Positions 10,660 to 20,675 of a stretch of 41,271 nt of DNA are shown piece after piece (position 1 is the first letter of the stretch; every line of letters begins with the position of its first letter). The translations under genes and the position numbers were made by a program. The notes beneath the pieces are model-generated. The model made no database searches. It saw nothing but the letters and a program-made list of their open reading frames with translations, and had not been told where the DNA came from. Source of the stretch: an uncultured Pelagibacteraceae bacterium (GTDB lineage Bacteria; Pseudomonadota; Alphaproteobacteria; Pelagibacterales; AG-422-B15); NCBI GenBank assembly GCA_902544525.1, contig CACCCN010000011.1, positions 1 to 41,271 of the forward strand. Direction: 5' to 3'.

Positions 10660-12177
10660 ATGTCAACTCTACCCATACTATCAATTATAATTTTTTTACC
10701 ATTTTTGGGTGTTTTACTTTTAAGTATTATCAACTCGTCCTCTGAGAATGGTGCAAGAAACCTTAAACAAACTGCTCTATGGGTAACATGTCTTAATTTT
10801 AGTGTATCCATAATACTTTTAATAAATTTTGATAAAAGTAACCCTGATTTTCAATTTGTAGAAAAATATTATTGGTTAAGTTCTGGTATTAGTTATCACC
10901 TTGGTATTGATGGAATATCAATATTATTAATAATCCTGACAACTTTTTTAATGCCATTTTGTATCCTGGCTAGCTTTGAAAGTATTAAGACCTCACTTAA
11001 AGAATATTTGATTGCATTTTTAATTTTAGAAACTTTAATGATAGGTGTTTTTTGCTCTCTCGATTTAGTCTTATTTTATTTATTTTTTGAGGGTGGTTTA
11101 ATACCAATGTTCTTGATCATTGGGATATGGGGTGGTGAAAGAAGAGTTTATTCAACATTTAAATTCTTTTTATATACTTTGGCAGGCTCTGTTTTAATGC
11201 TGCTTGCAATTATTGCTATTTACATGAAGACAGGCACAACAGATATAACTTATCTATTAAATTATGATCTTGAGCCATCTTTACAGTATATATTTTGGTT
11301 AGCTTTCTTTGCTTCATTTGCTGTTAAGGTCCCAATGTGGCCAGTTCATACGTGGTTGCCAGATGCACACGTTGAAGCTCCTACAGCAGGTTCAGTAATA
11401 TTAGCTGGCGTTCTGTTAAAAATGGCTGGATATGGTTTTATTAGATTTTCATTAGGCATGTTTCCAATAGCTTCAAGTTACTTTGCGCCATTTATTTTTA
11501 CTTTAAGCATTATTGCAATTATTTATGCTTCGTTAGTTGCCTTGGTACAAAAAGACATGAAAAAACTTATAGCTTATTCATCTGTTGCCCATATGGGTTT
11601 TGTGACACTTGGAATTTTTACTTTTACTCTGCAAGGCATTGAAGGCGCTATGATACAAATGATAAGTCACGGAATTGTATCTGCAGCATTATTTTTGTGT
11701 GTGGGTGTTGTTTATGATCGAATTCATACTCGAGAAATTGATAGATATGGGGGGTTAGTCAATCGTATGCCTATTTATGCATTCGCTTTTATGGTGTTTA
11801 TTATGGGCAGCATTGGATTACCTGGAACAAGTGGCTTTGTTGGTGAATTTTTAGTTCTTATGTCTTTGTTCTCTATAAATACTTATTTTGCTGTGTTTGC
11901 TACAACAGGAGTAGTACTTGCCGCTGCCTATTCATTATGGCTATATAGAAAAGTAATTTTTGGTTCACTTATAAAAGATGATTTACAAGACATTATGGAT
12001 TTAACTTATCGCGAAATGATAATTTTATTTCCATTAGTGTTCTTAACAATATTTTTTGGTTTTTATCCCCAGCCATTAATTGATATAATGGAGCCGTCTA
12101 CAACTCAATTAATCTCAAATATTACTGACGATCTAACATTAGTTATGCCATCAACAATTGAGAGGCGAGTATATTAG
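10660..12177 (+). CDS. nuoM: NADH-quinone oxidoreductase subunit M (antiporter-like)
   Basis: NuoM is the second antiporter-like pump subunit, 505 aa with about 14 helices. The conserved pumping residues are E144 (FFEGGLIPMFLIIGIWGG) and K223 (FAVKVPMWPVHTWLPDAHVEAP). The ATG immediately follows the nuoL stop, and the TAG stop shares its last base with the GTG start of nuoN. There is no sign of truncation or fusion. Confidence 0.97.
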   Translation: MSTLPILSIIIFLPFLGVLLLSIINSSSENGARNLKQTALWVTCLNFSVSIILLINFDKSNPDFQFVEKYYWLSSGISYHLGIDGISILLIILTTFLMPFCILASFESIKTSLKEYLIAFLILETLMIGVFCSLDLVLFYLFFEGGLIPMFLIIGIWGGERRVYSTFKFFLYTLAGSVLMLLAIIAIYMKTGTTDITYLLNYDLEPSLQYIFWLAFFASFAVKVPMWPVHTWLPDAHVEAPTAGSVILAGVLLKMAGYGFIRFSLGMFPIASSYFAPFIFTLSIIAIIYASLVALVQKDMKKLIAYSSVAHMGFVTLGIFTFTLQGIEGAMIQMISHGIVSAALFLCVGVVYDRIHTREIDRYGGLVNRMPIYAFAFMVFIMGSIGLPGTSGFVGEFLVLMSLFSINTYFAVFATTGVVLAAAYSLWLYRKVIFGSLIKDDLQDIMDLTYREMIILFPLVFLTIFFGFYPQPLIDIMEPSTTQLISNITDDLTLVMPSTIERRVY

Positions 12178-13586
12178 TGAGTATTTTTATACCAATCGTA
12201 CCTGAATTTTTTATTTTTTTATCCGCTGTAACTTTGCTTGTTGTCGGATTATTTGTAAAAAATATAAAACTAATTATTAATCTATCAATTTTAGCACTCC
12301 TCATTGCGATTGTTTTAGTTTTTATGCAATCCATTCAAACAGTATTTAATAATAGCTTAGTGATAGATGAGTTTAGTAAGGTTATGAAGGTACTAATATT
12401 AATGGGCTCTCTGTCTGCAATTGTAATGTATCATTCCTCGAGAAAAGATCTCAATATTGATTTATTTGAATTTCCAATTTTAATTCTACTTGCAACTATC
12501 GGCATGATGATAATGGTTTCTGCCAATGATCTAATTGCAATTTTTATTGGATTAGAACTTCAAAGTTTAACTTTATATGTTTTAGCGGCTTTAAATCGAA
12601 ATCACTTATCATCATCTGAAGCAGGTCTTAAATATTTTCTATTAGGTGCATTATCATCAGGACTTCTATTGTTTGGACTTTCATATATTTATGGCTTTAC
12701 AGGGAATACCAATCTTAATTTAATATCCACTACTGTTACTTCGGGTAATATTGGACTTATCATAGGTATTGTTTTTGTTTGTTCTGGTATAGCATTTAAA
12801 GTAAGCGCGGTCCCATTTCACATGTGGACACCCGATGTTTATGAAGGCGCCCCAACCCCGGTTACTGCATTTTTTGCTCTAGCACCTAAAGTTGCTGCCC
12901 TTGCCCTTGCAGTAAGATTTTTAGTGGTGGGATTTGGAGACATCTCATTTGACTGGCAGCAAATAATTATTTTTTTATCACTCGCTTCAATGATTTTTGC
13001 TGCATTTGCTGCTATAGCCCAAAAAAATATAAAAAGACTAATGGCATACAGTTCTATAGGTCACGTTGGCTATGCTTTAATTGGACTTGCCTGTGGAACA
13101 GCACAAGGCATTAGTTCATTAATTATTTATTTGACAATTTATTTAGCAATGAACATTGGTGTATTTGCCTTTATCTTAAGTATGAAAAATAAAGGGGATT
13201 ATTTTGAAAATATTTCAGACTTGGCAGGTCTCTACAAAACACATCCATATTATTCATTGTTAATAACAATATTTATGTTTTCATTAGCAGGTATACCGCC
13301 ATTAGCAGGGTTCTTTGGTAAATTTTATATTTTTATAGCTGCTATTGAGAGCAACTTAATGCTTCTTGCTATTGTTGGAATTTTAGCAAGTGTTATTAGT
13401 GCATTCTATTATTTAAGAGTTATTAAAGTTATTTATTTTGATGAAAACAAAAATTCTTTTGAAGGTTTTAATTCGAGATCATTAAATATTTTAATAAATC
13501 CTTCAGCATTTTTAATATTAGCATTCTGTGTATATCCAGTTCCTTTGATTGCAATCTCTAATTACGCTGCGAGTTCATTTTTTTAA
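12177..13586 (+). CDS. nuoN: NADH-quinone oxidoreductase subunit N (antiporter-like)
   Basis: NuoN is the third antiporter-like subunit and closes the 14-gene complex I operon. The protein is 469 aa with about 14 helices. Conserved residues are E127 (IGLELQSLTLYVLAALNR) and K208 (GIAFKVSAVPFHMWTPDVYEG). Translation most likely starts at the GTG at 12177, which overlaps the nuoM stop by one base; GAGAGG lies about 12 nt upstream. There is no terminator after it: birA follows within six bases, so the downstream genes probably share the transcript. Confidence 0.96.
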   Translation: MSIFIPIVPEFFIFLSAVTLLVVGLFVKNIKLIINLSILALLIAIVLVFMQSIQTVFNNSLVIDEFSKVMKVLILMGSLSAIVMYHSSRKDLNIDLFEFPILILLATIGMMIMVSANDLIAIFIGLELQSLTLYVLAALNRNHLSSSEAGLKYFLLGALSSGLLLFGLSYIYGFTGNTNLNLISTTVTSGNIGLIIGIVFVCSGIAFKVSAVPFHMWTPDVYEGAPTPVTAFFALAPKVAALALAVRFLVVGFGDISFDWQQIIIFLSLASMIFAAFAAIAQKNIKRLMAYSSIGHVGYALIGLACGTAQGISSLIIYLTIYLAMNIGVFAFILSMKNKGDYFENISDLAGLYKTHPYYSLLITIFMFSLAGIPPLAGFFGKFYIFIAAIESNLMLLAIVGILASVISAFYYLRVIKVIYFDENKNSFEGFNSRSLNILINPSAFLILAFCVYPVPLIAISNYAASSFF

Positions 13587-13591
13587 TACCG

Positions 13592-14344
13592 ATGGCCATC
13601 AAAATAAAAGATATTAGATCACAAATAATTCATTATGAGTCAATTGATAGTACTAATCTAGAAGCGCATCGATATCTTGAAAAAAATAGTGTATCTAACC
13701 CGACTTGGCTTATTGCTGAGCAACAAACATCTGGCAGAGGGAGGATGGGTTCTAGTTGGGTTTCTACCAAAGGCAACTTGTTTGCCACACTTATTTATCC
13801 AATAGTGTGGGACTTAAAAATCCTACCCATGCTATCCTGTCTGGTTGCATTAGCTATTCATGAAACAATTTCTTTTTATATTAATTCTACTAATAAAATT
13901 AAGATTAAATGGCCAAATGACATATTGGTTAATAATGCAAAAATTTCAGGAGTATTGATTGAAAATGTCCTCAGTGGCAAAAAAAAATATTCCATTATTG
14001 GAATAGGAATTAATGTTGTTTCGTCACCTCAATTAGCTGGCTATGAAACAAGTTATATTAATCAATATCTCAATGATAAAACTAATGTAAGTAAAGTCTT
14101 TTTAAATCTAAAAAATAATTTAGAAGACAAATTAAACAATTACTCAGAAGTAAATATTGATGAAATTAGATTAGAAATGTTATCTAAGTCATGGAAATTC
14201 AATGAAAAAATTGAATTTATATCTAACTCTTTAAGTGGTTCGGGGATTTTTGAGGGTATATCAGATAACTATGAAATTCTTATAAGAACTGATACTGATC
14301 AAATTAAGTTAAATTCTGGTGAATTGAAATTGATAAGGAAATAA
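13592..14344 (+). CDS. birA: Biotin--[acetyl-CoA-carboxylase] ligase
   Basis: This enzyme makes biotinyl-AMP and attaches biotin to the carrier protein of biotin-dependent carboxylases. The catalytic motif GRGRMGSSW is at residues 48-56 and KWPNDILV at about 106-113. The protein is 250 aa and lacks an N-terminal helix-turn-helix, so it should be a ligase only and not a biotin repressor as in E. coli. No clear Shine-Dalgarno precedes the ATG, which suggests coupling to nuoN. A birA-coaX pair directly after nuoN is a known alphaproteobacterial arrangement. The C-terminal SH3-like domain is short but present. Confidence 0.93.
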   Translation: MAIKIKDIRSQIIHYESIDSTNLEAHRYLEKNSVSNPTWLIAEQQTSGRGRMGSSWVSTKGNLFATLIYPIVWDLKILPMLSCLVALAIHETISFYINSTNKIKIKWPNDILVNNAKISGVLIENVLSGKKKYSIIGIGINVVSSPQLAGYETSYINQYLNDKTNVSKVFLNLKNNLEDKLNNYSEVNIDEIRLEMLSKSWKFNEKIEFISNSLSGSGIFEGISDNYEILIRTDTDQIKLNSGELKLIRK

Positions 14345-15118
14345 ATGTTAATAGCAATTGATATTGGCAATACAAATATACTCATTGGTACGATTGGTGT
14401 GGATGGCGATATTCATGATCAATACAGAATTTCTACTAATGATTTTATAGAAAATAAAGAGTCTATTCATAGTGATCTTGTTGAGTCATTAAAAATTAGA
14501 AATCATGATAATAATGAATTTATAATTGCTTCAGTAGTACCAAATGCATTAAGTCAAATAAGTGCAATCTTAAATCAATATCAAGTTGTTCCAAAAATTA
14601 TCAAGACAACTGATCCAATACTTGGAATGAAGATTGACATAGATAAACCTGAGGAATTAGGAACTGATAGAATTATTAATGCAATAGCTGCTTACGAAGA
14701 ATTTAGAGGACCTTTAATAATCATTGATTTTGGAACCGCCACTACATTTGATATTGTAGACTCAGTAGGTACTTATAAAGGTGGTTTAATTTGCCCTGGT
14801 ATTAAGTTATCTATTAAATCATTAAATAGTGAGACTGCACAATTACCACTTATAGATTTAAAGAGCACTCCAATTATTGTTGGTCGAGATACTAAAACAG
14901 CAATTGAATCAGGAATATATTGGGGGTATGTGAGCTTAATAGAGGGGCTGATTGAAAAAGTTAGTAATGAAATGCAATTTAGCACTTGGACCGTTGTAGG
15001 GACTGGAGGACTTTCGCATATATTTAAAAAAGATATTAAAAAAATTAATTACTTTAATGACGATCTTACCTTAAAAGGACTTTATCTAATCAATAAAAAA
15101 TATAATGAACAAAAATAA
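14345..15118 (+). CDS. coaX: Type III pantothenate kinase
   Basis: CoaX phosphorylates pantothenate in the first step of coenzyme A synthesis. The 257 aa protein has the ASKHA-fold signatures of the type III family: the phosphate-binding DIGNTNI at residues 6-12, GTDR at 106-109 and DFGTATTFD at 128-136. Type III kinases are not inhibited by CoA, unlike the CoaA type. The ATG directly follows the birA stop, and the last 14 bases overlap the start of the RNase J gene. Confidence 0.95.
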   Translation: MLIAIDIGNTNILIGTIGVDGDIHDQYRISTNDFIENKESIHSDLVESLKIRNHDNNEFIIASVVPNALSQISAILNQYQVVPKIIKTTDPILGMKIDIDKPEELGTDRIINAIAAYEEFRGPLIIIDFGTATTFDIVDSVGTYKGGLICPGIKLSIKSLNSETAQLPLIDLKSTPIIVGRDTKTAIESGIYWGYVSLIEGLIEKVSNEMQFSTWTVVGTGGLSHIFKKDIKKINYFNDDLTLKGLYLINKKYNEQK

Positions 15119-16775
15119 CGACAATAAATTGGTATTCTTACCACTAGCTGGAACTGGCGAAATAGGAATGAATATGAATCTTTATGGGTATGGACCAGAG
15201 ATAGATGAAATGAAATGGCTTCTAGTTGATGCAGGTATTACTTTTGGGGACGATAGTTTACCAGGCATAGACATCATAATGGCTGATCATGCGTTTATTG
15301 CAGATCGCCGTAATGATTTGGCAGGTATTTTTATTACACATGCACATGAAGATCATGTAGGAGCATTGGCTTATCTTTGGCCTGACTTAGAATGCCAAAT
15401 TTATGCAACACCATTCACCGCCTGTATAATAAAACTTAAATTTGAAGAAAGAGGCATTGATTTAAACGGGTTTTTAAACATCGTTGATCTTGATTCACAG
15501 CTTAAACTCGGACCTTTTAATATTGAGCTACATACTATGACTCACTCGATCCCTGAGCCGAACTCAATGTTCATTACTACAGATTTAGGAACGATATATC
15601 ACACAGGAGATTGGAAAATTGATCCTGATCCATTAGTGGGTTCTCCAAACCCTAAAAATTTTAAAGAGAAATATAAAAATAAAATCACAGCAATGATATG
15701 TGACTCAACCAATGTTATGACTAAGGGTAGGTCAGGTTCTGAGCTTTCTGTTAGAAAAAATTTAGTAGATGTTGTTAGTAAACTAAAAAACAAGGTTTTT
15801 ATTACTTCATTTGCATCAAACGTTGCAAGGCTAGAAACAGTTGCATATGTCGCTAAAGAAACTAATAGAGCATTAGTAGTTGTAGGCAGATCAATGCATA
15901 GAATGATCTCAGTTGCTCGCGAAGTTGGTATATTAAAAGATATTAATATTATTCTCAGTGAAAAAGAGGCTCAGAATAAAAAGAAAAGTGAACTTCTCTA
16001 CTTGTGTACTGGAAGTCAAGGGGAGCCAAGAGGGGCAATGATGCGAATTGCAAATAATGATTTTCATGGGATTGATATTGATAAAGGCGATACAGTAATT
16101 TTTTCATCAAAAATAATACCTGGAAATGAAAAAAAGCTTTATGCCATGTTCAATAAACTTTCTGAAATGCAGGTTGATGTAATCACAGAATATGATGAAG
16201 ATATACACGTTTCTGGACATCCATGTGAGGATGAAATGATTGATATGTATAATTGGATCAAGCCAGAAATCTCTGTTCCTGTTCATGGTGAGCATCGCCA
16301 TCTTAAGTATCATTCTGAATTGGCAGACTCATTAGGGGTAAAACATCCTATGTTGATCCAAAATGGAGACATTCTAAAACTCGCTCCAGGAGAACCAGAG
16401 ATAATAGATCAGTGTATATCTGGAAGACTTTACTTTGATGGCAATAAATTAGTTCCAAGTGATAGTTATCATATATCTGAGCGAAAGCGTATGAGTTATA
16501 ATGGTGTATTAAATATCACATGTGTATTGAATAAAAAATTAAGACTCAATTCACCTCCTATAATATCATGTAATGGAATTGATTTATTTGATGACTATGA
16601 AGAAGATATAATTGATAGTCTTGAGGAAGAAATTTATAATTTTTTTGATGATACAAGAAACCTAAGCAAGAAGGATTCAAAAGTTCATAAAAAACTTGAG
16701 AGTGTTTCAAAAAACTTTATATTTAAACGCACTAGAAAAAAACCTTTGACAAACATTCACTTGGTACATATTTAA
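15105..16775 (+). CDS. rnj: Ribonuclease J
   Basis: RNase J is a metallo-beta-lactamase/beta-CASP nuclease with 5'-3' exonuclease and endonuclease activity in RNA decay. The zinc motif HAHEDH lies at residues 79-84, with further ligands at H147 (THSIPE) and in HTGDW (166-170). The beta-CASP part contains HVSGHPCEDE and PVHGEHRHL around residues 370-400. The length of 556 aa is the usual alphaproteobacterial size. It starts inside the coaX end. The C-terminal 90 residues are acidic and then basic, as in the RNA-binding tail of the family. Confidence 0.95.
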   Translation: MNKNNDNKLVFLPLAGTGEIGMNMNLYGYGPEIDEMKWLLVDAGITFGDDSLPGIDIIMADHAFIADRRNDLAGIFITHAHEDHVGALAYLWPDLECQIYATPFTACIIKLKFEERGIDLNGFLNIVDLDSQLKLGPFNIELHTMTHSIPEPNSMFITTDLGTIYHTGDWKIDPDPLVGSPNPKNFKEKYKNKITAMICDSTNVMTKGRSGSELSVRKNLVDVVSKLKNKVFITSFASNVARLETVAYVAKETNRALVVVGRSMHRMISVAREVGILKDINIILSEKEAQNKKKSELLYLCTGSQGEPRGAMMRIANNDFHGIDIDKGDTVIFSSKIIPGNEKKLYAMFNKLSEMQVDVITEYDEDIHVSGHPCEDEMIDMYNWIKPEISVPVHGEHRHLKYHSELADSLGVKHPMLIQNGDILKLAPGEPEIIDQCISGRLYFDGNKLVPSDSYHISERKRMSYNGVLNITCVLNKKLRLNSPPIISCNGIDLFDDYEEDIIDSLEEEIYNFFDDTRNLSKKDSKVHKKLESVSKNFIFKRTRKKPLTNIHLVHI

Positions 16776-16781
16776 ATAATT

Positions 16782-17186
16782 ATGTTAGGAAAATTAAATC
16801 ATATTGCAATTGCTGTTCCAGATATTAAGGCTGCAGCAAAACAGTATAAAGATATTTTTGGTGCCAAAGTATCTGATGTAGTAGAACAACCAGACCACGG
16901 TGTTTCAACTGTTTTCATTGATCTTGGAAATACTAAAATAGAATTGCTTGAAGAGTTAGGTGAAGACTCGCCAATTGGAAATTTTGTTAAAAAAAATCCA
17001 AAAGGTGGAATGCACCATATTTGTATCGAAGTTGAAGATATCAATGCTGCGATTAATAAGCTAAATGATCACGAAGTTGCTATAACTGGAACAGGCAAGC
17101 CTAAAATTGGTGCTCATGGTAAGCCAGTTGTATTTCTTCACCCAAAAGACTGTAATGGTACTCTTATAGAACTAGAAGAAGTATAG
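16782..17186 (+). CDS. mce: Methylmalonyl-CoA epimerase
   Basis: This vicinal-oxygen-chelate enzyme interconverts (S)- and (R)-methylmalonyl-CoA, feeding propionyl-CoA carbon to succinyl-CoA. The 134 aa protein has two VOC repeats. Likely metal ligands are H7 (LNHIAIAVPDI), the histidine pair at 78-79 (GMHHICIEV) and E130 (GTLIELEEV). The mutase and propionyl-CoA carboxylase are not in this window, so the pathway is inferred from family knowledge. The gene lies between rnj and the DUF1467 gene, a conserved alphaproteobacterial neighbourhood. Another VOC function cannot be excluded, but the match to the epimerase is good. Confidence 0.9.
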   Translation: MLGKLNHIAIAVPDIKAAAKQYKDIFGAKVSDVVEQPDHGVSTVFIDLGNTKIELLEELGEDSPIGNFVKKNPKGGMHHICIEVEDINAAINKLNDHEVAITGTGKPKIGAHGKPVVFLHPKDCNGTLIELEEV

Positions 17187-17188
17187 TT

Positions 17189-17458
17189 TTGGGATTAGCT
17201 GGATCAATTATCCTATTCTTATTAATTTGGTGGTTGCTCTTGTTCACTGTACTTCCACTAAACATTAGTGATAAAGCTGAAAAAAACGTGGAAGGTGGCA
17301 ATGATACTGGGGCCCCCAGTAATCCACAAATATTTAAGAAATTTTTGATCACTACTATCATTTCGATCATAATATGGTCTATTATGTACATATTTTTAAG
17401 AGACCAAGGTCTCTTGCTATATATTTTAGACGTATTTTATTCGAATGAAGTTAAGTAA
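17189..17458 (+). CDS. DUF1467 family small membrane protein
   Basis: This 89 aa protein of unknown function has two predicted membrane helices, about residues 4-23 and 50-70, joined by a polar loop. The loop has the family-like pattern of a glycine, an acidic stretch and GAPSNP, followed by KKFLITTI. The start is a TTG at 17189, two bases after the epimerase stop; no ATG precedes the hydrophobic N-terminus, and [10 protein letters not shown] is where the family also begins its first helix. The last 14 bases overlap proS. DUF1467 genes sit between the epimerase and proS genes in many alphaproteobacteria, so a shared transcript is likely but the role is unknown. Confidence 0.82.
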   Translation: MGLAGSIILFLLIWWLLLFTVLPLNISDKAEKNVEGGNDTGAPSNPQIFKKFLITTIISIIIWSIMYIFLRDQGLLLYILDVFYSNEVK

Positions 17459-18770
17459 TTATTTTTTACCAGTATTAAAAGAAACTCCGGCAGACGCTGA
17501 AATTATTTCACATAAATTTATGTTACGCGCCGGAATGATAAGCCAATCTAGTTCAGGTATTTATTCTTGGTTGCCACTAGGACTGAGGGTTTTAAAAAAA
17601 ATTGAAAATATTGTACGTGAGGAGCAAAATGCTGCTGGTGTAAACGAAATACTAATGCCAACTATTCAGCCAGCTGATATTTGGAAAGAGAGTGGACGCT
17701 ATGATGACTATGGCAAGGAGATGCTAAGAATTAATGATCGTCAAGATCGTGAAATGCTCTATGGGCCAACAAACGAAGAACAGGTAGCAGATATTTTTAG
17801 GAGATCCATTAAATCTTATAAAGAATTGCCAAGTTTGCTTTACCATATTCAATGGAAATTTAGAGATGAGCTGCGTCCAAGATTTGGTGTTATGCGTGGC
17901 AGAGAGTTTTTAATGAAAGATGCATACTCTTTTGATTTAGATGAAGATACCTCACGTGTTTCCTATAATAAATTTTTTGTTTGTTATCTTAAAACATTTG
18001 AGAGGCTTGGACTTAGAGCAATACCGATAGCAGCAGAAACTGGTCCAATAGGTGGAGATATGTCACATGAATTTGTTATTATTTCTGAGACTGGTGAAAG
18101 TGACATATTCTATGATAAAAGAATTTTAGATTTATTAGATGTTGATCAGGAGCTTGATTACACAAAAGATTTACGATCTATTGTTAGTTCTTATCAAGCG
18201 CTATATGCAGCAGCTGATGATAAATACTCAAAAGATGAATTTGAAAAAAAAGTTCCAATAGAATTTCAAAATAATTCAAAAGGTATTGAAGTTGGTCATA
18301 TTTTCAATTTTTCAACTAAGTATTCTGAACCTATGAAAGCCAATGTTTTAAACTCTAACGGCAAAGCGGTGTCAGTACATATGGGTTCATATGGGATAGG
18401 TATTTCAAGATTAGTTGGGGCAATAATTGAAGCTTCTCACGACGAGAATGGTATTATTTGGCCAGAAGCAGTTGCACCATTTACAGTTGGATTGGTAAAT
18501 TTGAAATCAAGAGATACTGAGGCAATTGCTGTTTGTGAAAATATTTATAATACTTTAAATCAAGCGGGTATCGAGGTTTTGTATGATGACAAAGATGACA
18601 GTCCGGGTGCTAAATTCTCTCGCATGGATTTAATTGGCTTACCAAAGCAGATTATATTTGGAAATAATAGTTTAAAAGACCAAATGATTGAAATTAAAGA
18701 TAGAAAAACCAGCCATACTGAAAAAGTAAAAATTAGTGATTTGGCGGGCAAATTAATAACTAGTAAATAA
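17445..18770 (+). CDS. proS: Prolyl-tRNA synthetase (short, editing-domain-less form)
   Basis: This class II synthetase charges tRNA-Pro. Motif 2 lies at about residues 139-160 ([22 protein letters not shown]), the TNEE substrate motif at 109-112 and motif 3 near 315 ([12 protein letters not shown]). A C-terminal anticodon-binding domain follows. At 441 aa it is the short form typical of alphaproteobacteria: the large editing insertion that E. coli ProRS carries between motifs 2 and 3 is missing. Proofreading of Ala-tRNA-Pro would then need a free-standing editing factor, which is not in this window. The start overlaps the DUF1467 gene by 14 bases. Confidence 0.96.
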   Translation: MKLSNYFLPVLKETPADAEIISHKFMLRAGMISQSSSGIYSWLPLGLRVLKKIENIVREEQNAAGVNEILMPTIQPADIWKESGRYDDYGKEMLRINDRQDREMLYGPTNEEQVADIFRRSIKSYKELPSLLYHIQWKFRDELRPRFGVMRGREFLMKDAYSFDLDEDTSRVSYNKFFVCYLKTFERLGLRAIPIAAETGPIGGDMSHEFVIISETGESDIFYDKRILDLLDVDQELDYTKDLRSIVSSYQALYAAADDKYSKDEFEKKVPIEFQNNSKGIEVGHIFNFSTKYSEPMKANVLNSNGKAVSVHMGSYGIGISRLVGAIIEASHDENGIIWPEAVAPFTVGLVNLKSRDTEAIAVCENIYNTLNQAGIEVLYDDKDDSPGAKFSRMDLIGLPKQIIFGNNSLKDQMIEIKDRKTSHTEKVKISDLAGKLITSK

Positions 18771-18772
18771 GA

Positions 18773-20011
18773 GTGCCATTTAATTATTTTGAGAGATTTT
18801 TAGCTTTTAAATATCTTAAGCCGCTAAGATCGGACGGCCTTTTATCAATTATTTCTTGGTTTTCATTCATTGGTATAGCAATTGGTGTTGCTACTCTAAT
18901 AATTGTTATGTCTGTAATGAATGGTTTTAAGTTGGAGTTACAGGACAGAATAATAGGATTTAATGGACACCTTTATATAAATAAGCTGGGAGAAAATATA
19001 GATAATTTTGCTATCAATGAAAATGAGTTTGCGAATATTAAGTTTGTAGATCCAAATATAACATTTCAGTCATTGATGATTTCCAGTAACAAGAATAATG
19101 GCGTTTTAGTTAAATCAATAGATCCCAAAAATCTTAAAAATTATGACCTTATTTATAAAAACCTTAATACAAATATGTTAGATCCTCTATCTGGTAACAG
19201 CATAATTTTGGGTGATATGCTTGCTTTAAAACTTGGTTTGACAATAGGTTCAAAAATAAAACTATATTCAACTCAAACTATTATGACACCTTTTGGCTCT
19301 TTGCCAAAATCTAAAGAATTTGAAATATCGGGCACGTTTCATTCTGGTATGAGTGAATATGATAATAACTTTACTTTAATTTCATTAGAAAATGGTCAAA
19401 ACTTAACAAGTTCATTAGATCAAGTATCTATAATAGAAATCCATCTTAAAAATCCAAATAAAATAGATGATACAAAATTACTATTAACTAAATATTATCC
19501 TGACAAAGAATATCTTATAAGAGATTGGAAAGAAGTTAACAGCACATTTTTTGAAGCGTTAAAAGTTGAACGCACAGTCATGTTTATTATTTTGTCTCTT
19601 ATTATTTTGATTGCTGCATTTAATGTTATTACTAGTTTATTTATTCTTGTTAAAAATAAAACCAAAGAGATAGCAATATTAAGAACTATCGGTTTAAGTA
19701 GACATGGCATAATGAGAGTCTTTTTATTAATTGGATCAATTGTTGGAATTTCTGGAACAATAATTGGAACAACATTGGGCTATGTGATTACAATTAACTT
19801 AGAAAATATTCGATCCCTTTTGAACAATCAATTTGGATTAAATCTTTTTCCATCTCAATTATATTATATTGATCAAATCCCAACCAATATTCAATCAACG
19901 CAAATAATTTACATAATTATTTTTTCAATTTCTGTATCTATACTTGCAACAATTTACCCTTCATATACCGCTTCAAGATTAGAAATTAAAGGAATATTAA
20001 AGAATGCTTAA
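18773..20011 (+). CDS. lolC: Lipoprotein-releasing ABC transporter, permease subunit
   Basis: This inner-membrane permease extracts lipoproteins for delivery to the outer membrane. The 412 aa protein has the LolC/LolE topology: one helix at about residues 24-44, a large periplasmic domain to about 265, then three helices at about 267-292, 315-340 and 376-397. The N-terminal FERFLAFKYLK and VMSVMNGFKLELQDRI segments are family signatures. The start is a GTG two bases after proS. Only one permease gene is present, so the transporter may be a homodimer of a LolC/E hybrid, as in many alphaproteobacteria; the symbol lolE is equally defensible. It overlaps lolD by eight bases. Confidence 0.92.
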   Translation: MPFNYFERFLAFKYLKPLRSDGLLSIISWFSFIGIAIGVATLIIVMSVMNGFKLELQDRIIGFNGHLYINKLGENIDNFAINENEFANIKFVDPNITFQSLMISSNKNNGVLVKSIDPKNLKNYDLIYKNLNTNMLDPLSGNSIILGDMLALKLGLTIGSKIKLYSTQTIMTPFGSLPKSKEFEISGTFHSGMSEYDNNFTLISLENGQNLTSSLDQVSIIEIHLKNPNKIDDTKLLLTKYYPDKEYLIRDWKEVNSTFFEALKVERTVMFIILSLIILIAAFNVITSLFILVKNKTKEIAILRTIGLSRHGIMRVFLLIGSIVGISGTIIGTTLGYVITINLENIRSLLNNQFGLNLFPSQLYYIDQIPTNIQSTQIIYIIIFSISVSILATIYPSYTASRLEIKGILKNA

Positions 20012-20675
20012 ATCACTAATCGAGGCTAATAATATTTGTAAAAGTTATCACCAAGGTGGCGTTGAAATAGAAGTTTTAAAAAATTTTTCAATGCAGCTTT
20101 TAGAGGGTGATTTTTTAGCAATTACAGGTCAATCTGGTTCAGGAAAAACTACTTTGTTAAATATACTAGGACTAATTGATAATTTTGACTCTGGTTCGTT
20201 AAATTACCTTGGACACAATGTTTTAAATATGAGTGAAATTGATAAAGATAAGACCAGGATGACCAATCTTGGCTTTGTTTATCAATCAAATAATTTATTT
20301 GATGACTTTACTGCTAAGGAAAATGTTGCGCTACCACTTCTACTATCTGGGGTGACAAAAAAACTTGCTTTTAAAAAAAGTGAAGATTGTTTAGCTCAGT
20401 TTGATCTCTCGACACGTTGTAATCATATACCTAAAGATTTATCGGCTGGAGAACAACAGAGAGTGGCCATTGCTCGAGCTATTATATTAAAACCTACTAT
20501 TATCATAGCAGACGAACCAACAGGTAATTTAGATATAGATACTTCTAGAAGTGTATTTGATTACTTCATGAGATATACTAAAAAAAATAATTGTGCTGTA
20601 ATCATGGCAACGCATAATGATAAATTGGCTAAGCTAGCAAATAAAAGAATTATAATAGGTAATAATGATGAATAA
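20004..20675 (+). CDS. lolD: Lipoprotein-releasing ABC transporter, ATP-binding subunit
   Basis: LolD is the ATPase partner of the preceding permease. The 223 aa protein has Walker A GQSGSGKT (residues 42-49), a Q-loop in GFVYQSNNLF, the signature LSAGEQQRVAIARA and Walker B IIIADEPTGNLD. It belongs to the MacB/LolD/FtsE group of ABC ATPases, and its position directly after lolC supports LolD. The usual signature SGGE reads SAGE here, a small variation seen elsewhere in the group. The gene overlaps dnaE by eleven bases. Confidence 0.94.
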   Translation: MLKSLIEANNICKSYHQGGVEIEVLKNFSMQLLEGDFLAITGQSGSGKTTLLNILGLIDNFDSGSLNYLGHNVLNMSEIDKDKTRMTNLGFVYQSNNLFDDFTAKENVALPLLLSGVTKKLAFKKSEDCLAQFDLSTRCNHIPKDLSAGEQQRVAIARAIILKPTIIIADEPTGNLDIDTSRSVFDYFMRYTKKNNCAVIMATHNDKLAKLANKRIIIGNNDE

